From Pontibacter aquaedesilientis (GTDB lineage: Bacteria; Bacteroidota; Bacteroidia; Cytophagales; Hymenobacteraceae), in contig NZ_JACXAJ010000011.1 of the NCBI RefSeq assembly GCF_014773225.1, forward strand, positions 55,090 through 119,089: 64,000 bases of DNA, in the 5' to 3' direction. The position numbers were made by a program, and so were the translations under genes. Below are positions 43,569 to 51,764 of this stretch, piece after piece. The notes beneath the pieces are model-generated. The model made no database searches. It was not told where the DNA came from and saw only the letters and a list, made by a program, of their open reading frames with translations. Numbering within the stretch: position 1 is the stretch's first letter; every line of letters starts with the position of its first letter.

Positions 43569-44354
43569 TTAAGCGGCAGCAGACTGACCGTCTTCACGGT
43601 CTTCGATCACCTTTTTGAGTTTATCGATGGCCTGTGCGGCACGCTCTTCGTCAAAACGGTTGATGTTGAGTAACATCTTGGTCTTTTCCTGGCGCGTGAT
43701 CACCTGGTGGTTCAGCAAGCGGATGATCTCCTCCTTCTGCTTGGCAGACGCATAGCGTACACCTGCCGTCTGCTCCGCCTCGGCAGGAGCCTTGTCAGCA
43801 CTAGGGGTAGCAGACGCAGCCTTCATAGTTGCCTTCTTCTCGGTTGGCACCGCAGGCTTGGCTGATGATTCATTGCCGGCATAATCCATCTCCTCGACCG
43901 GTGTCGGCTCATACCCAGCCGCCCGGATAATCCAAGCCAGGATGTTGCGGTAAGCCTTGCCAATAGCCCGGGTCTGTGCCATACTGGCGATCGCAAATTC
44001 CTGGTAGTACTTTTTGCCCTGCTCCTTGTTAGAGCAGATCGCAAAGCCGGCACCCACCACCTGCTGACTGCGCAGGTCCAGCAAGTTCACTTTTGCCTGG
44101 TACTTGATCTCATCGTCGGTGCTGATGTTGACGACATGCTCCACCACCGGCAAGATACCCAAACGGGAACCGGCATACTGCCAGCCTTCAACATTCACAT
44201 ATTCCTTACCTTGTATATTTTGAAATAACCTGTTCTCTTTAATAAACTTAGCCAGGTCAATAGCTAAGTGAAGCGTTTCGTCAGATTTGGCTATATCATA
44301 GCTTTCGACCTTCTGCTTCTTCTCTACTTTAGTCTCTTTATTAGCTTGGCTCAT
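43569..44354 (-). CDS. Conserved protein resembling phage-borne recombination-type proteins
   Basis: This is a 261-residue protein. Residues 20-160 contain two characteristic cores, NIQGKEYVNVEGWQYAGSRL and YYQEFAIASMAQTRAIGKAY, that I recall from phage and plasmid proteins of unproven function. A linker rich in Ala, Pro, Lys and Thr (about 163-200) follows. The C-terminal helical domain, YASAKQKEEIIRLLNHQ..., is like the tails of phage single-strand annealing proteins. No prophage genes are adjacent. Role in DNA metabolism is inferred only. It has an exact TAnnTTTG promoter and its own terminator. Confidence 0.6.
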   Translation of the reverse strand: MSQANKETKVEKKQKVESYDIAKSDETLHLAIDLAKFIKENRLFQNIQGKEYVNVEGWQYAGSRLGILPVVEHVVNISTDDEIKYQAKVNLLDLRSQQVVGAGFAICSNKEQGKKYYQEFAIASMAQTRAIGKAYRNILAWIIRAAGYEPTPVEEMDYAGNESSAKPAVPTEKKATMKAASATPSADKAPAEAEQTAGVRYASAKQKEEIIRLLNHQVITRQEKTKMLLNINRFDEERAAQAIDKLKKVIEDREDGQSAAA

Positions 44355-44386
44355 TTTCGTTAGATTTCATGTTTTAGTACATATAT

Positions 44387-44416
44387 CAAACATACCCGCA
44401 CATCAAATAGTGCAAA
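44387..44416 (-). promoter_or_regulatory. Promoter of the 261-residue gene
   Basis: On the minus strand TATGTTTG (44394-44387) exactly fits TAnnTTTG, with TTTG at 44416-44413 (18-base spacer). It is 33 bases before the ATG. Confidence 0.55.
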
Positions 44417-44677
44417 AAATTTAAAAAAATACACCATACAACTACCTGTAAATCAATTAGTTATAAATTAATTTTTTAAATTTTGTATGCCCCTTGAATT
44501 CCCTGACCAATCAGGCCGAAAAACGACGTGAGGGGATATAGAATACGTAAAAAAGTACAATCAGGGTGTAAAGAGAGAATAAGCCGGCGCTCAGCTTCAC
44601 CTTGGCAAGGTATAGCCGGGCCAAAAAGAGAGTATCGGGACTACAAGAATAGACCTAAAAGATGAGTGTAGCTGCTT
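44417..44677. other. Intergenic stretch, no gene seen
   Basis: The remainder of the 323-base gap 44355-44677 is A+T-rich near the promoter and then ordinary. It contains one AGGTATA motif near 44610. I see no gene, RNA or clear terminator. Confidence 0.4.
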
Positions 44678-45343
44678 TTACGCTTTTACTTCCTGCACAA
44701 TCAGACCATCCTTCATAACTAATGTGCGGTCTGCCATGGTAGCCAGCTGTTCGTTGTGCGTCACGATCACGAAGGTCTGGTTGAACTCATTGCGCAACCG
44801 GAAAAAGATTTCGTGCAATTCCTGAGCGTTCTTGGAATCCAGGTTACCACTGGGTTCATCAGCGAAGATAATACGAGGTGAGTTGATGAGGGCACGGGCC
44901 ACAGCTGTACGCTGCTGCTCGCCCCCCGACATTTCGGAGGGTTTGTGGTGCATGCGGTGGCTCAGGTTGAGCATGCTCAGCAGTTCGGCGGCCCGCTCAG
45001 TTACCTCCACCTCAGGGCGACCGGCCAGGAAACCCGGCAGCGATGCATTCTCGAGGGCGGTAAACTCAGGCAGCAGGTTATGAAACTGAAAAATGAAGCC
45101 GATATGCGTGTTTCGGAATCGGGCCAGATCAGTGGCGTTCAGGCGCGATATATTTTTATCATCAAAAAGAACGTCACCCGAATCGGCATTGTCAAGTGTG
45201 CCCAGTATGTGCAGCAGCGTGCTCTTGCCAGCGCCCGAAGCCCCTACAATAGAAACTACTTCCCCAGCCTGAATAGTCAGGTCGATCCCCTTGAGTACCT
45301 CTAATGATCCGTATTTCTTGTGAACGTTGACTACTTGCAGCAC
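44678..45343 (-). CDS. LolD-like ABC transporter ATP-binding protein
   Basis: This 221-residue ATPase has Walker [10 protein letters not shown], signature MSGGEQQR, Walker [13 protein letters not shown] and H-loop THN. The pattern [15 protein letters not shown] and [19 protein letters not shown] is characteristic of the LolD/MacB/FtsE group, and best fits LolD, which powers lipoprotein release from the inner membrane. The LolCE-type permease is not adjacent. Confidence 0.9.
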   Translation of the reverse strand: MLQVVNVHKKYGSLEVLKGIDLTIQAGEVVSIVGASGAGKSTLLHILGTLDNADSGDVLFDDKNISRLNATDLARFRNTHIGFIFQFHNLLPEFTALENASLPGFLAGRPEVEVTERAAELLSMLNLSHRMHHKPSEMSGGEQQRTAVARALINSPRIIFADEPSGNLDSKNAQELHEIFFRLRNEFNQTFVIVTHNEQLATMADRTLVMKDGLIVQEVKA

Positions 45344-45451
45344 AGTTTGGCAATAATAAGTTTAAGGACTATATAGCTTCCAAAGCTACAAAACAAAAGG
45401 TATAAACCGCCAAATTGGTCTTAAAATTTCAGGTATGCGCGGCCTGTCTCT

Positions 45452-46546
45452 TCAGGGTTTCTCTGGTATGGCGCCCGATTGATCTTCTATCAGAGGTTCC
45501 AAACCGACTCCTTCCGGCTTTTTCTCAAGCACATCTTTCACATAGAGTTCGTTTATCAGCACCATGAGCACAGCCAGAATCGGGGCTGCCAGCAATAGCC
45601 CCAGACCACCTTGCAGTATACCCAGCAGCACCTGAAAAAAGAGCAGCAAAGCAGGCGGAAGAGCAACTGTTTTCTGAAAGATGATCGGTGTGATGACATA
45701 CGACTCCACCAGTTGGATGCCTCCGTAGATGAGCACCACGAGCAAGGCCATGTCCGGCCCAACCGTAAGTCCGACCAGCACAGCCGGCACCCCCGCTAGC
45801 CAGGGACCGATATTAGGTATAAAGGCCAGAAAAAAGGCAATAAGACCCAGCGCAAAAGCCAGCGGTAACCCAATAATGGAGTACCCTATGGTCGTACTCA
45901 CGCCTATAATCGCCATAGCCGACAGCATGCCCAGCAACCACATCTTAAGCGTCTGGTAGCACTCGTCTAACACCTCCAGCATTCTGGTACGTTTATGATC
46001 CGGGAATAGCCTGGTGAAACCATAGGTATAGAGCTTTGGGTCGGCCGCCAGGAACAAGGCCGTGATCAGCACGATGAAGAAATCGGCCAGGAAACTGAGC
46101 GTTGAGGAGAACAAGCTGGTGAGCCTGGACAGAACTTCCTTTTGCTCAGGCATCATGCGTTCATAATCTTTCGGTATCTGCCCTGTTAGTTGGCGTCCCC
46201 AGTTATACTGGCTTAGCCATTCCTTCAGTCTTGTGAGGGCCTGCGGAATGGTTTTGCGCATCTCGTCAGCCTGATCTGAAACAGTTGGTGCCACCAGCCA
46301 GAAAGCACCCACCACTGTGCCCAGCACCAAGATAGTGACTAAGGTCAACGCTATCCCTCTCTTCATGTGCAGACGACGCACAACCCAATCAGTCATGCCG
46401 CAGAGCAGCACAGCAAACAAAATCCCGGCAAACACCAACAGGAAAAAGTAGACAGCATTTGCCAGCAGGTAAAAACCTGAAGCAATGAGCATTACAATAA
46501 ATGCAGAGACAGCTATTCGTCGGTATAAGGTATGTTGCTGCGGCAT
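45452..46546 (-). CDS. AI-2E/PerM-family membrane transporter
   Basis: This protein of about 364 residues has roughly eight TM helices and the family end motif GGIQLVESYVITPIIFQKTVALPP followed by a glycine-rich helix pair. Relatives include TqsA (AI-2 export) and Na+/H+ antiporters; the substrate is unknown. The ATG at 46546 (MPQQHTLYRR) is used since the region up to 46645 has no membrane-protein character. It is divergent from sucC. Confidence 0.9.
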   Translation of the reverse strand: MPQQHTLYRRIAVSAFIVMLIASGFYLLANAVYFFLLVFAGILFAVLLCGMTDWVVRRLHMKRGIALTLVTILVLGTVVGAFWLVAPTVSDQADEMRKTIPQALTRLKEWLSQYNWGRQLTGQIPKDYERMMPEQKEVLSRLTSLFSSTLSFLADFFIVLITALFLAADPKLYTYGFTRLFPDHKRTRMLEVLDECYQTLKMWLLGMLSAMAIIGVSTTIGYSIIGLPLAFALGLIAFFLAFIPNIGPWLAGVPAVLVGLTVGPDMALLVVLIYGGIQLVESYVITPIIFQKTVALPPALLLFFQVLLGILQGGLGLLLAAPILAVLMVLINELYVKDVLEKKPEGVGLEPLIEDQSGAIPEKP

Positions 46547-46717
46547 ATGCCTCCTTTGGTTAGGTATAGATGTATGGGTGAGCCCGTTGCCCCTACATAC
46601 TGTATTCGAAGGCTTACTGTTGTATACAGAACCCCAGGCACCCATCTGAGTAGATTATAGGTTCCAATGGAAGGTATAGACTAGCTGTGCAGCAGTAATA
46701 TTTTAAAAACCGATTAC

Positions 46718-46748
46718 TTGAATTTAAGCCGAATAAGGCTTACTTTCG
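46718..46748 (+). promoter_or_regulatory. sucC promoter with inverted repeat in the spacer
   Basis: TTG at 46718-46720 and TACTTTCG (46741-46748, one mismatch to TAnnTTTG) are 20 bases apart. A 6-base inverted repeat TAAGCC-GAATAA-GGCTTA (46725-46742) fills the spacer and could be a repressor site. The ATG is 23 bases on. Confidence 0.5.
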
Positions 46749-46770
46749 TGCGTCCATTAAAACTGAAAGC

Positions 46771-47973
46771 ATGAACATACACGAATATCAGGCTAAAGAG
46801 ATTCTGAAAAGTTACGGCGTTCGCATACAGGAAGGCATCGTGGCGGAAACGCCAGACCAGGCTGTAAAAGCGGCTATGAAACTGACCGAGGAAACCGGTA
46901 CAGGCTGGCATGTAATCAAAGCACAGATTCATGCGGGTGGCCGTGGTAAAGGCGGTGGCGTGAAACTGGCGAAGAACCTGGATCAGGTGAAGCAAATCGC
47001 CAACGACATCCTGGGCATGACACTGGTAACGCATCAAACAGGTCCTGAGGGCAAACTGGTACAGAAAGTACTGGTAGCGCAGGACGTATATTACCCTGGC
47101 GAATCTGATCCGAAGGAGTACTACCTGAGTATCCTGCTGGACCGCGCAAAAGGCCGCAACGTGATCATGGCATCTACTGAAGGTGGTATGGATATCGAGG
47201 AAGTGGCTGAGAAAACTCCTGAGAAGATCATCAAAGAGTGGATCGACCCGGCTGTAGGCCTGCAAGGTTTCCAGGCACGCAAAATCGCATTTGCGTTCGG
47301 TCTGGAAGGCGAGGCTTTCAAAGAAATGGTAAAGTTTGTGGCTAACCTGTATAAGGCATTCATCGAGACAGACTCTTCCATGTTCGAGATCAACCCTGTT
47401 CTCAAAACATCTGACAACAAAATACTGGCCGTTGACGCTAAGGTAGACCTGGACGACAACGCCCTGTTCCGTCACAAGAACCTGGCTGCCCTGCGCGACC
47501 TTTCAGAAGAAGATCCGTTGGAGGTTGAAGCCAGCCAGTCTAACCTGAACTATGTGAAGCTGGACGGTAACGTTGGCTGTATGGTAAACGGTGCCGGCCT
47601 TGCCATGGCGACCATGGATATCATCAAGCTTTCTGGTGGTGAGCCCGCTAACTTCCTGGACGTAGGGGGTGGGGCAAACGCACAGACAGTTGAGGCTGGT
47701 TTCCGCATCATCCTGAAGGATCCGAACGTGAAGGCTATCCTGATCAACATATTTGGCGGTATCGTTCGTTGCGACCGTGTTGCCAATGGTGTGGTGGAGG
47801 CCTACAAGAACATCGGTGACATCCGCGTTCCGATCATCGTTCGTCTGCAGGGAACAAACGCCGAGGAAGGCGCCCGCATCATCGACGAGTCTGGCCTGAA
47901 GGTATACTCTGCTGTAGCGCTGAAAGAAGCTGCTGATAAGGTAAAGCAGGTGCTTGCCGAAGTAGGAGCTTAA
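46771..47973 (+). CDS. sucC: Succinyl-CoA synthetase, ADP-forming, beta subunit
   Basis: This 400-residue TCA-cycle enzyme subunit has an N-terminal ATP-grasp fold ([33 protein letters not shown]), the ligand-binding segment FEINPVL near 210 and the C-terminal CoA-ligase domain with NFLDVGGGA and [13 protein letters not shown]. It forms the nucleotide-binding half of the enzyme that converts succinyl-CoA to succinate with ATP formation. sucD is not adjacent, as is frequent in Bacteroidota. Confidence 0.98.
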   Translation: MNIHEYQAKEILKSYGVRIQEGIVAETPDQAVKAAMKLTEETGTGWHVIKAQIHAGGRGKGGGVKLAKNLDQVKQIANDILGMTLVTHQTGPEGKLVQKVLVAQDVYYPGESDPKEYYLSILLDRAKGRNVIMASTEGGMDIEEVAEKTPEKIIKEWIDPAVGLQGFQARKIAFAFGLEGEAFKEMVKFVANLYKAFIETDSSMFEINPVLKTSDNKILAVDAKVDLDDNALFRHKNLAALRDLSEEDPLEVEASQSNLNYVKLDGNVGCMVNGAGLAMATMDIIKLSGGEPANFLDVGGGANAQTVEAGFRIILKDPNVKAILINIFGGIVRCDRVANGVVEAYKNIGDIRVPIIVRLQGTNAEEGARIIDESGLKVYSAVALKEAADKVKQVLAEVGA

Positions 47974-47985
47974 TTCCAGCAATAT

Positions 47986-48028
47986 AAAACAGAAAGGGCT
48001 GCCAGTGATGGCAGCCCTTTCTGTTTTT
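47986..48028. terminator. Strong bidirectional terminator after sucC
   Basis: A perfect 18-base stem (47986-48003 with 48010-48027) has a 6-base loop and flanking A and T runs, between convergent sucC and the Ohr-type gene. Confidence 0.92.
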
Positions 48029-48030
48029 AT

Positions 48031-48100
48031 GGGCATTGGGGAGTTTAAGAGTGATGAGATATACCGCCTTAACTCCCAAACTCTTTAACTCCTAAACTTG
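48031..48100. repeat. Intergenic repeat family B, copy 3
   Basis: GGAGTTTAAGAGT on the left and AACTCCCAAACTC, AACTCCTAAACTTG on the right form a short inverted arrangement next to the stop of the Ohr-type gene. Confidence 0.6.
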
Positions 48101-48517
48101 TCAAACCACTTCCAGCTCCACGTTGATATTGCCACGCGTACCGATGGAGTATGGACATACTTCGTGCGCCTCGTTCACAAGCTCATCCGCTTTTTCTTTG
48201 TCCAGTCCCTGCAGGTGCACTTCCAATTTCACGCCCAAGGCGTATTTGCCATCTTCTGATTTAAGCAAATCCACGTGGGCTTTTACCGTAGACTCAGGGT
48301 TTAACCGGATATGCTGCCTTCCGGCCACCAACAACAAAGCACTTTGAAAGCAGGCTGCATAGCCCGCCGCAAATAGCTGCTCCGGGTTGGACTTTCCCTT
48401 CTCTCCTCCCAGCCCTTCTGGCAAAGAGAGCGGCATATCAATTACCCCATCCGATGACATAACATGACCCCGACGGCCTCCAGTAGCAGTTACCTCTGCT
48501 GTATACACTTTTTCCAT
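48101..48517 (-). CDS. Organic hydroperoxide resistance protein (Ohr/OsmC family)
   Basis: This protein of about 138 residues is a thiol peroxidase that reduces organic hydroperoxides. The two reactive cysteines are present: C56 in AAGYAACFQSALL and C121 in EVCPYS. The early Arg-containing motif GGRRGHVMSSDG is typical of Ohr rather than OsmC. I use ATG 48517 (MEKVYTAEVTATGG), matching the family start; 48547 is an upstream alternative. No OhrR regulator is adjacent. Confidence 0.93.
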   Translation of the reverse strand: MEKVYTAEVTATGGRRGHVMSSDGVIDMPLSLPEGLGGEKGKSNPEQLFAAGYAACFQSALLLVAGRQHIRLNPESTVKAHVDLLKSEDGKYALGVKLEVHLQGLDKEKADELVNEAHEVCPYSIGTRGNINVELEVV

Positions 48518-48690
48518 AGTTTTCAGAAAATCAAATGAGTGTTTCAAAATATTATTTATAAACTCATAATAACTTCCTATTGTTTTAGGTATAAGCCAAT
48601 TACCCGAAATTCTGCGTATAATACACAGGTATAGCAGTTTCGATATTTATAAATTTTGCTTCTAAAATTTCCTTTTAAGCGCATTGTTTC

Positions 48691-48698
48691 TATTTTTG
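48691..48698 (+). promoter_or_regulatory. tRNA-Arg promoter -7 element
   Basis: TATTTTTG exactly fits TAnnTTTG and lies 12 bases before the tRNA 5' end. A -33 element at normal spacing is not clear. Confidence 0.55.
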
Positions 48699-48710
48699 CA
48701 CCACCTACCT

Positions 48711-48784
48711 GCACCCGTAGTTCAATTGGATAGAATATCGGATTTCGGCTCCGAGGGTTAGGGGTTCGAATCCTCTCGGGTGCA
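48711..48784 (+). tRNA. tRNA-Arg(UCG)
   Basis: A 74-base cloverleaf: acceptor GCACCCG/CGGGTGC with discriminator A, D arm GTTCAATTGGATAGAAT, anticodon stem TCGGA/TCCGA around loop TTTCGGC (anticodon TCG), and T arm with GGTTCGAATCC. CCA is not encoded. It reads arginine CGA-type codons. Confidence 0.93.
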
Positions 48785-48798
48785 CATTACAATATCAG

Positions 48799-48833
48799 GC
48801 GCCAGCTGCTGTAGAAGTGGCTGGCGCTTTTTT
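48799..48833 (+). terminator. tRNA-Arg terminator
   Basis: The stem GCGCCAGC/GCTGGCGC (48799-48806 with 48820-48827) is followed by six T. Confidence 0.88.
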
Positions 48834-49023
48834 GTTTCACCAGACTTAACTGCATCATACAGAATTGAGCCGAGATTGATGGAATCAGAAGCTCGTTTAT
48901 TTAGTCTGATCAAATATTATCCTATCCAATTAAGTCTAAATCGATTGAATCTGCTCACTAAACATGATCTGCAGTCATAAATCTGTTAAGATTATACCTC
49001 TAATTACTGTATAACACTTACTT

Positions 49024-49037
49024 TATGTTTTAACATA
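49024..49037. promoter_or_regulatory. Candidate ArsR-type operator upstream of the mer operon
   Basis: The inverted repeat TATGTT-TT-AACATA lies 71 to 84 bases before the regulator ATG. A second weaker one, AACAG-6-CTGTT, is at 49052-49067. Either could be the metal-responsive operator. The rest of 48834-49107 shows no gene. Confidence 0.4.
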
Positions 49038-49107
49038 TAGATGGTTAAAGCAACAGGCTATTCTGTTTTATATTATTTTAGCAGTTGCTTAAATGATATA
49101 CTAAAAA

Positions 49108-49479
49108 ATGGAAATAAACTGCATAAGGGACAAAGCGGACGAAAGTCAAATCAGAAGGTGCAGAGAGCGGTTGAAGGAGCTTAACGATTCATTCTTCGAG
49201 CTATCCCAAGGGTTGGAATTGGCTAGCAATAACGTGCGTTTAAAGATTCTGTTCCTGTTGTATGAGGAGAGCAGGCTTTGCGTATGCGACCTGAGCGACG
49301 TTCTTGGCATGAACATTTCTGCTGTGTCACAACACCTACGCAAGCTCAAAGACCGAGACCTGATTATCCTCTCCAAAGCCGGCAAGATCATCTTTTATTC
49401 GCTCACACCCAAGTATGAGCAGATGCTTAAACCATTCTTTAAATTACTGGAAGAAAACAAAATATTTAACCTGGTATGA
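49108..49479 (+). CDS. ArsR/SmtB-family metalloregulator of the mer operon
   Basis: This 123-residue winged-helix repressor has the metal-site motif RLCVCDLSDVLG (C58 and C60, the alpha-3 ELCVC-type site), recognition helix NISAVSQHLRKL and wing DLIILSKAGKIIFYSL. C5 and C18 could add ligands. In proteobacteria mer operons use MerR; here an ArsR-type protein stands in that place, as known for several Bacteroidota. Its stop overlaps the merTP ATG by 4 bases (ATGA), so it should be repressed-and-induced together with the resistance genes by Hg(II). Confidence 0.92.
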   Translation: MEINCIRDKADESQIRRCRERLKELNDSFFELSQGLELASNNVRLKILFLLYEESRLCVCDLSDVLGMNISAVSQHLRKLKDRDLIILSKAGKIIFYSLTPKYEQMLKPFFKLLEENKIFNLV

Positions 49480-50078
49480 AGACAGACCATAAGTTGATTG
49501 GATTAGGCATCTTTGGCGCAGTTGCAGCATCCACATGCTGCATCGTACCATTAATGGCTCTACTCGCAGGCACAAGCGGCCTTATCTCTTCATTTTCTTT
49601 CTTAGAGCCCTACCGCTATATTTTCATGAGCGTAACTGTGCTTGTTCTCGGGTTGGCCTGGTATCAGCAACTTAGCCCCGTAATACAAACGGATTGCGAT
49701 TGCGAAACGGAAAAGCCGCGCTTTTACCAAGGAAAAACGTTCTTATTTATGGTGACACTATTTGCAGCGGTCATGCTTTCCTTCCCATCCTTCTCATATG
49801 TTTTCTATCGAACCCCTCAACACGCGACGCAAAATCAAGTCTCTGATTTAAACACAGCTAAAACAGTGGAATTCAGCATCAGCGGTATGACCTGTAGTGG
49901 ATGCGAAGCACATGTTGAACAGGAAGTATTTGCACTTGATGGAATTCTAAAGGCGAAGGCTTCTTATGACGACAGCAATACCGTGGTAGAGTATGACAGC
50001 ACAAAGGCCACTGTATTCTCTATCAAAAGAGCTATTCTGAAAACAGGTTATGAAGTAACAGAATTCAAAGAAAGATAA
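49476..50078 (+). CDS. merT: Mercuric transport fusion protein MerTP
   Basis: This 200-residue protein fuses a MerT-like importer with a MerP-like domain. Three hydrophobic segments (about 7-34, 48-62, 84-108) are visible; TM1 carries the C21-C22 pair that takes up Hg(II). The C-terminal HMA domain (about 130-200) has GMTCSGC (C140, C143). In classical operons MerP is a separate periplasmic protein, while here it is attached to MerT. It passes Hg(II) to cytoplasmic MerA, whose gene starts 1 base after this stop. Confidence 0.92.
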   Translation: MKTDHKLIGLGIFGAVAASTCCIVPLMALLAGTSGLISSFSFLEPYRYIFMSVTVLVLGLAWYQQLSPVIQTDCDCETEKPRFYQGKTFLFMVTLFAAVMLSFPSFSYVFYRTPQHATQNQVSDLNTAKTVEFSISGMTCSGCEAHVEQEVFALDGILKAKASYDDSNTVVEYDSTKATVFSIKRAILKTGYEVTEFKER

Positions 50079-50079
50079 C

Positions 50080-51486
50080 ATGCAACAGCCATTCGACTTG
50101 ATCATAATTGGCGGTGGTTCTGCAGCTTTTGCAGCGGCTATCAGAGCAAATGACCTCCAGCTCCATACGCTGATGGTGAACGGGGGGCTGCCACTAGGCG
50201 GAACGTGCGTGAATGTAGGCTGCGTTCCTTCCAAGTTTCTAATCAGGGCTGCAGAAAGCGTGCGGCATACCATGCACTCCTCTTTTGAAGGGGTACAGGC
50301 CAAAGGCGCGGAAGTTGACTTTAAGCAGATCATTCAGCAGAAGAAGGCCTTGGTAGCTGATATGCAAGGGCGCAAGTATCTGGATCTGCTAGCTGATTTG
50401 CAATATGTAACTGTGCTGGAAGGAAATGCAGCGTTTGTGGACAAAGATACCATTTCAGTGAACGGCGAAACTTACAAAGCATTAAAAATAGCCATCGCAA
50501 CAGGTGCAACTACGGCGATCCCACCCATCAAAGGGCTATCGGATATACCTTATTTGACCAACGACACGCTCTTTAACCTTGAAAAACACCCTGATGCACT
50601 CCTCATTGTGGGAGGTGGTTACATTGGCTTGGAGATCGCTCAGCTCTATAACCGTTTAGGCACAAAAATAACCGTAATTGAGGCGATGGATTGTGTGTTG
50701 CCAAGCGAAAGCAGAGATGTAACAGATGAATTGACTAAGCACCTAATAGCCGAAGGTGTGGAAATTAGAACGGCAACTACCTTAAGCAGAGTGTGGCAGG
50801 AAGGCAGAGCAATTAAAGCAGAACTGGCTTCAAATGGACAAAGACTAACCATTCAGGTAACTCATGTAGTGATAGCCACTGGAAGAAAAGCCAATACAGA
50901 GCGCTTGAATTTGGAGCAAGTAGGCGTAAAGACTGGAAGAGGTGGGCATGTATTAGTAAATGAATACCTTGAAACGAATGTGCCTAGCATTTATGCTATT
51001 GGTGATGTGAATAATCTTCCGCAGTTTGTCTACACTGCTGCCTATGAAGGAACAACTGCCGTGAGCAACGCTTTTCAAGGTATAAACCATAAAGTTGATT
51101 ATAACGTCTTGCCTTGGGTTATTTTTACCGACCCGCAGGTAGCTGGTGTGGGCTTAGACGAACATCAGGCACAAGAAAAGGGTATTCCGCATGAAGCAAC
51201 CACTTTGCCCCTGACAGAAGTACCGTACAGTATTGCCGCGCTGGATACACGCGGTTTCATCAAACTGATCCGCAACCCAGAAACAGACCATTTACTGGGG
51301 GCAAGAATAGTTGCTCCTGGGGGAAGCGAACTAACGATGGAATTGAGTCTAGCGATCAAATATGGCATCAAAGTCAAAGAGCTCGCTTCTACGCTTCACC
51401 CCTACCTGACGTTGGCAGAAGGTGTGAAACTGGCAGCAATGTCCTTTACCAAAGACATAAAAAAAATGAGTTGCTGCGCTGGTTGA
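50080..51486 (+). CDS. merA: Mercuric reductase
   Basis: This 468-residue FAD-dependent pyridine nucleotide disulfide oxidoreductase reduces Hg(II) to volatile Hg(0) using NADPH. It has the FAD motif IIIGGGSAAFAAA (8-20), the redox pair GGTCVNVGC (C43, C48), the NADPH motif IVGGGYIGLEIA and the second FAD motif YAIGDVN. The C-terminal vicinal pair C465-C466 in SCCAG is diagnostic for MerA. No N-terminal HMA domain is present, which fits the attached HMA in MerTP. Last gene of the operon; no merB is seen. Confidence 0.96.
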   Translation: MQQPFDLIIIGGGSAAFAAAIRANDLQLHTLMVNGGLPLGGTCVNVGCVPSKFLIRAAESVRHTMHSSFEGVQAKGAEVDFKQIIQQKKALVADMQGRKYLDLLADLQYVTVLEGNAAFVDKDTISVNGETYKALKIAIATGATTAIPPIKGLSDIPYLTNDTLFNLEKHPDALLIVGGGYIGLEIAQLYNRLGTKITVIEAMDCVLPSESRDVTDELTKHLIAEGVEIRTATTLSRVWQEGRAIKAELASNGQRLTIQVTHVVIATGRKANTERLNLEQVGVKTGRGGHVLVNEYLETNVPSIYAIGDVNNLPQFVYTAAYEGTTAVSNAFQGINHKVDYNVLPWVIFTDPQVAGVGLDEHQAQEKGIPHEATTLPLTEVPYSIAALDTRGFIKLIRNPETDHLLGARIVAPGGSELTMELSLAIKYGIKVKELASTLHPYLTLAEGVKLAAMSFTKDIKKMSCCAG

Positions 51487-51700
51487 TAACAATAAAATTA
51501 GCGACGAGTCTTATGCTGAATAGATTTTGTAAAATAATTAATAGTGCCATTGTTGAATAGCTTGCAGCAGACCGATACAGCGCTTTAGTCGTAGCTTCAA
51601 ATGTGGAATCGCTCCGTAAATGATTTAGAAACTTCTGACTGTAGCAGTTAAAGGATGGATGTGCCACCAATCAGGTTCATCTGAAGTTATATTACAATAA

Positions 51701-51754
51701 AGTGTTAAAAAAGGGAGGCCACACTTTGCAGCGCGGCCTCCCTTTTTTAACACT
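51701..51754. terminator. Strong bidirectional terminator between mer operon and OmpA gene
   Basis: A perfect 20-base stem (51701-51720 with 51735-51754) with a 14-base loop, A run on one side and T run on the other. The remaining bases 51487-51700 show no gene and no copy of the tRNA-Arg end. Confidence 0.92.
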
Positions 51755-51764
51755 TTTTATTACT

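Noticed and set aside
46714..47475. A 253-residue open frame antisense to sucC.
   Set aside because: Same reasoning; sucC is full length and conserved.
48784..51764. Mer operon as an island integrated at tRNA-Arg.
   Set aside because: No second copy of the tRNA-Arg 3' end and no integrase on the far side, so integration at the tRNA is not supported by sequence.
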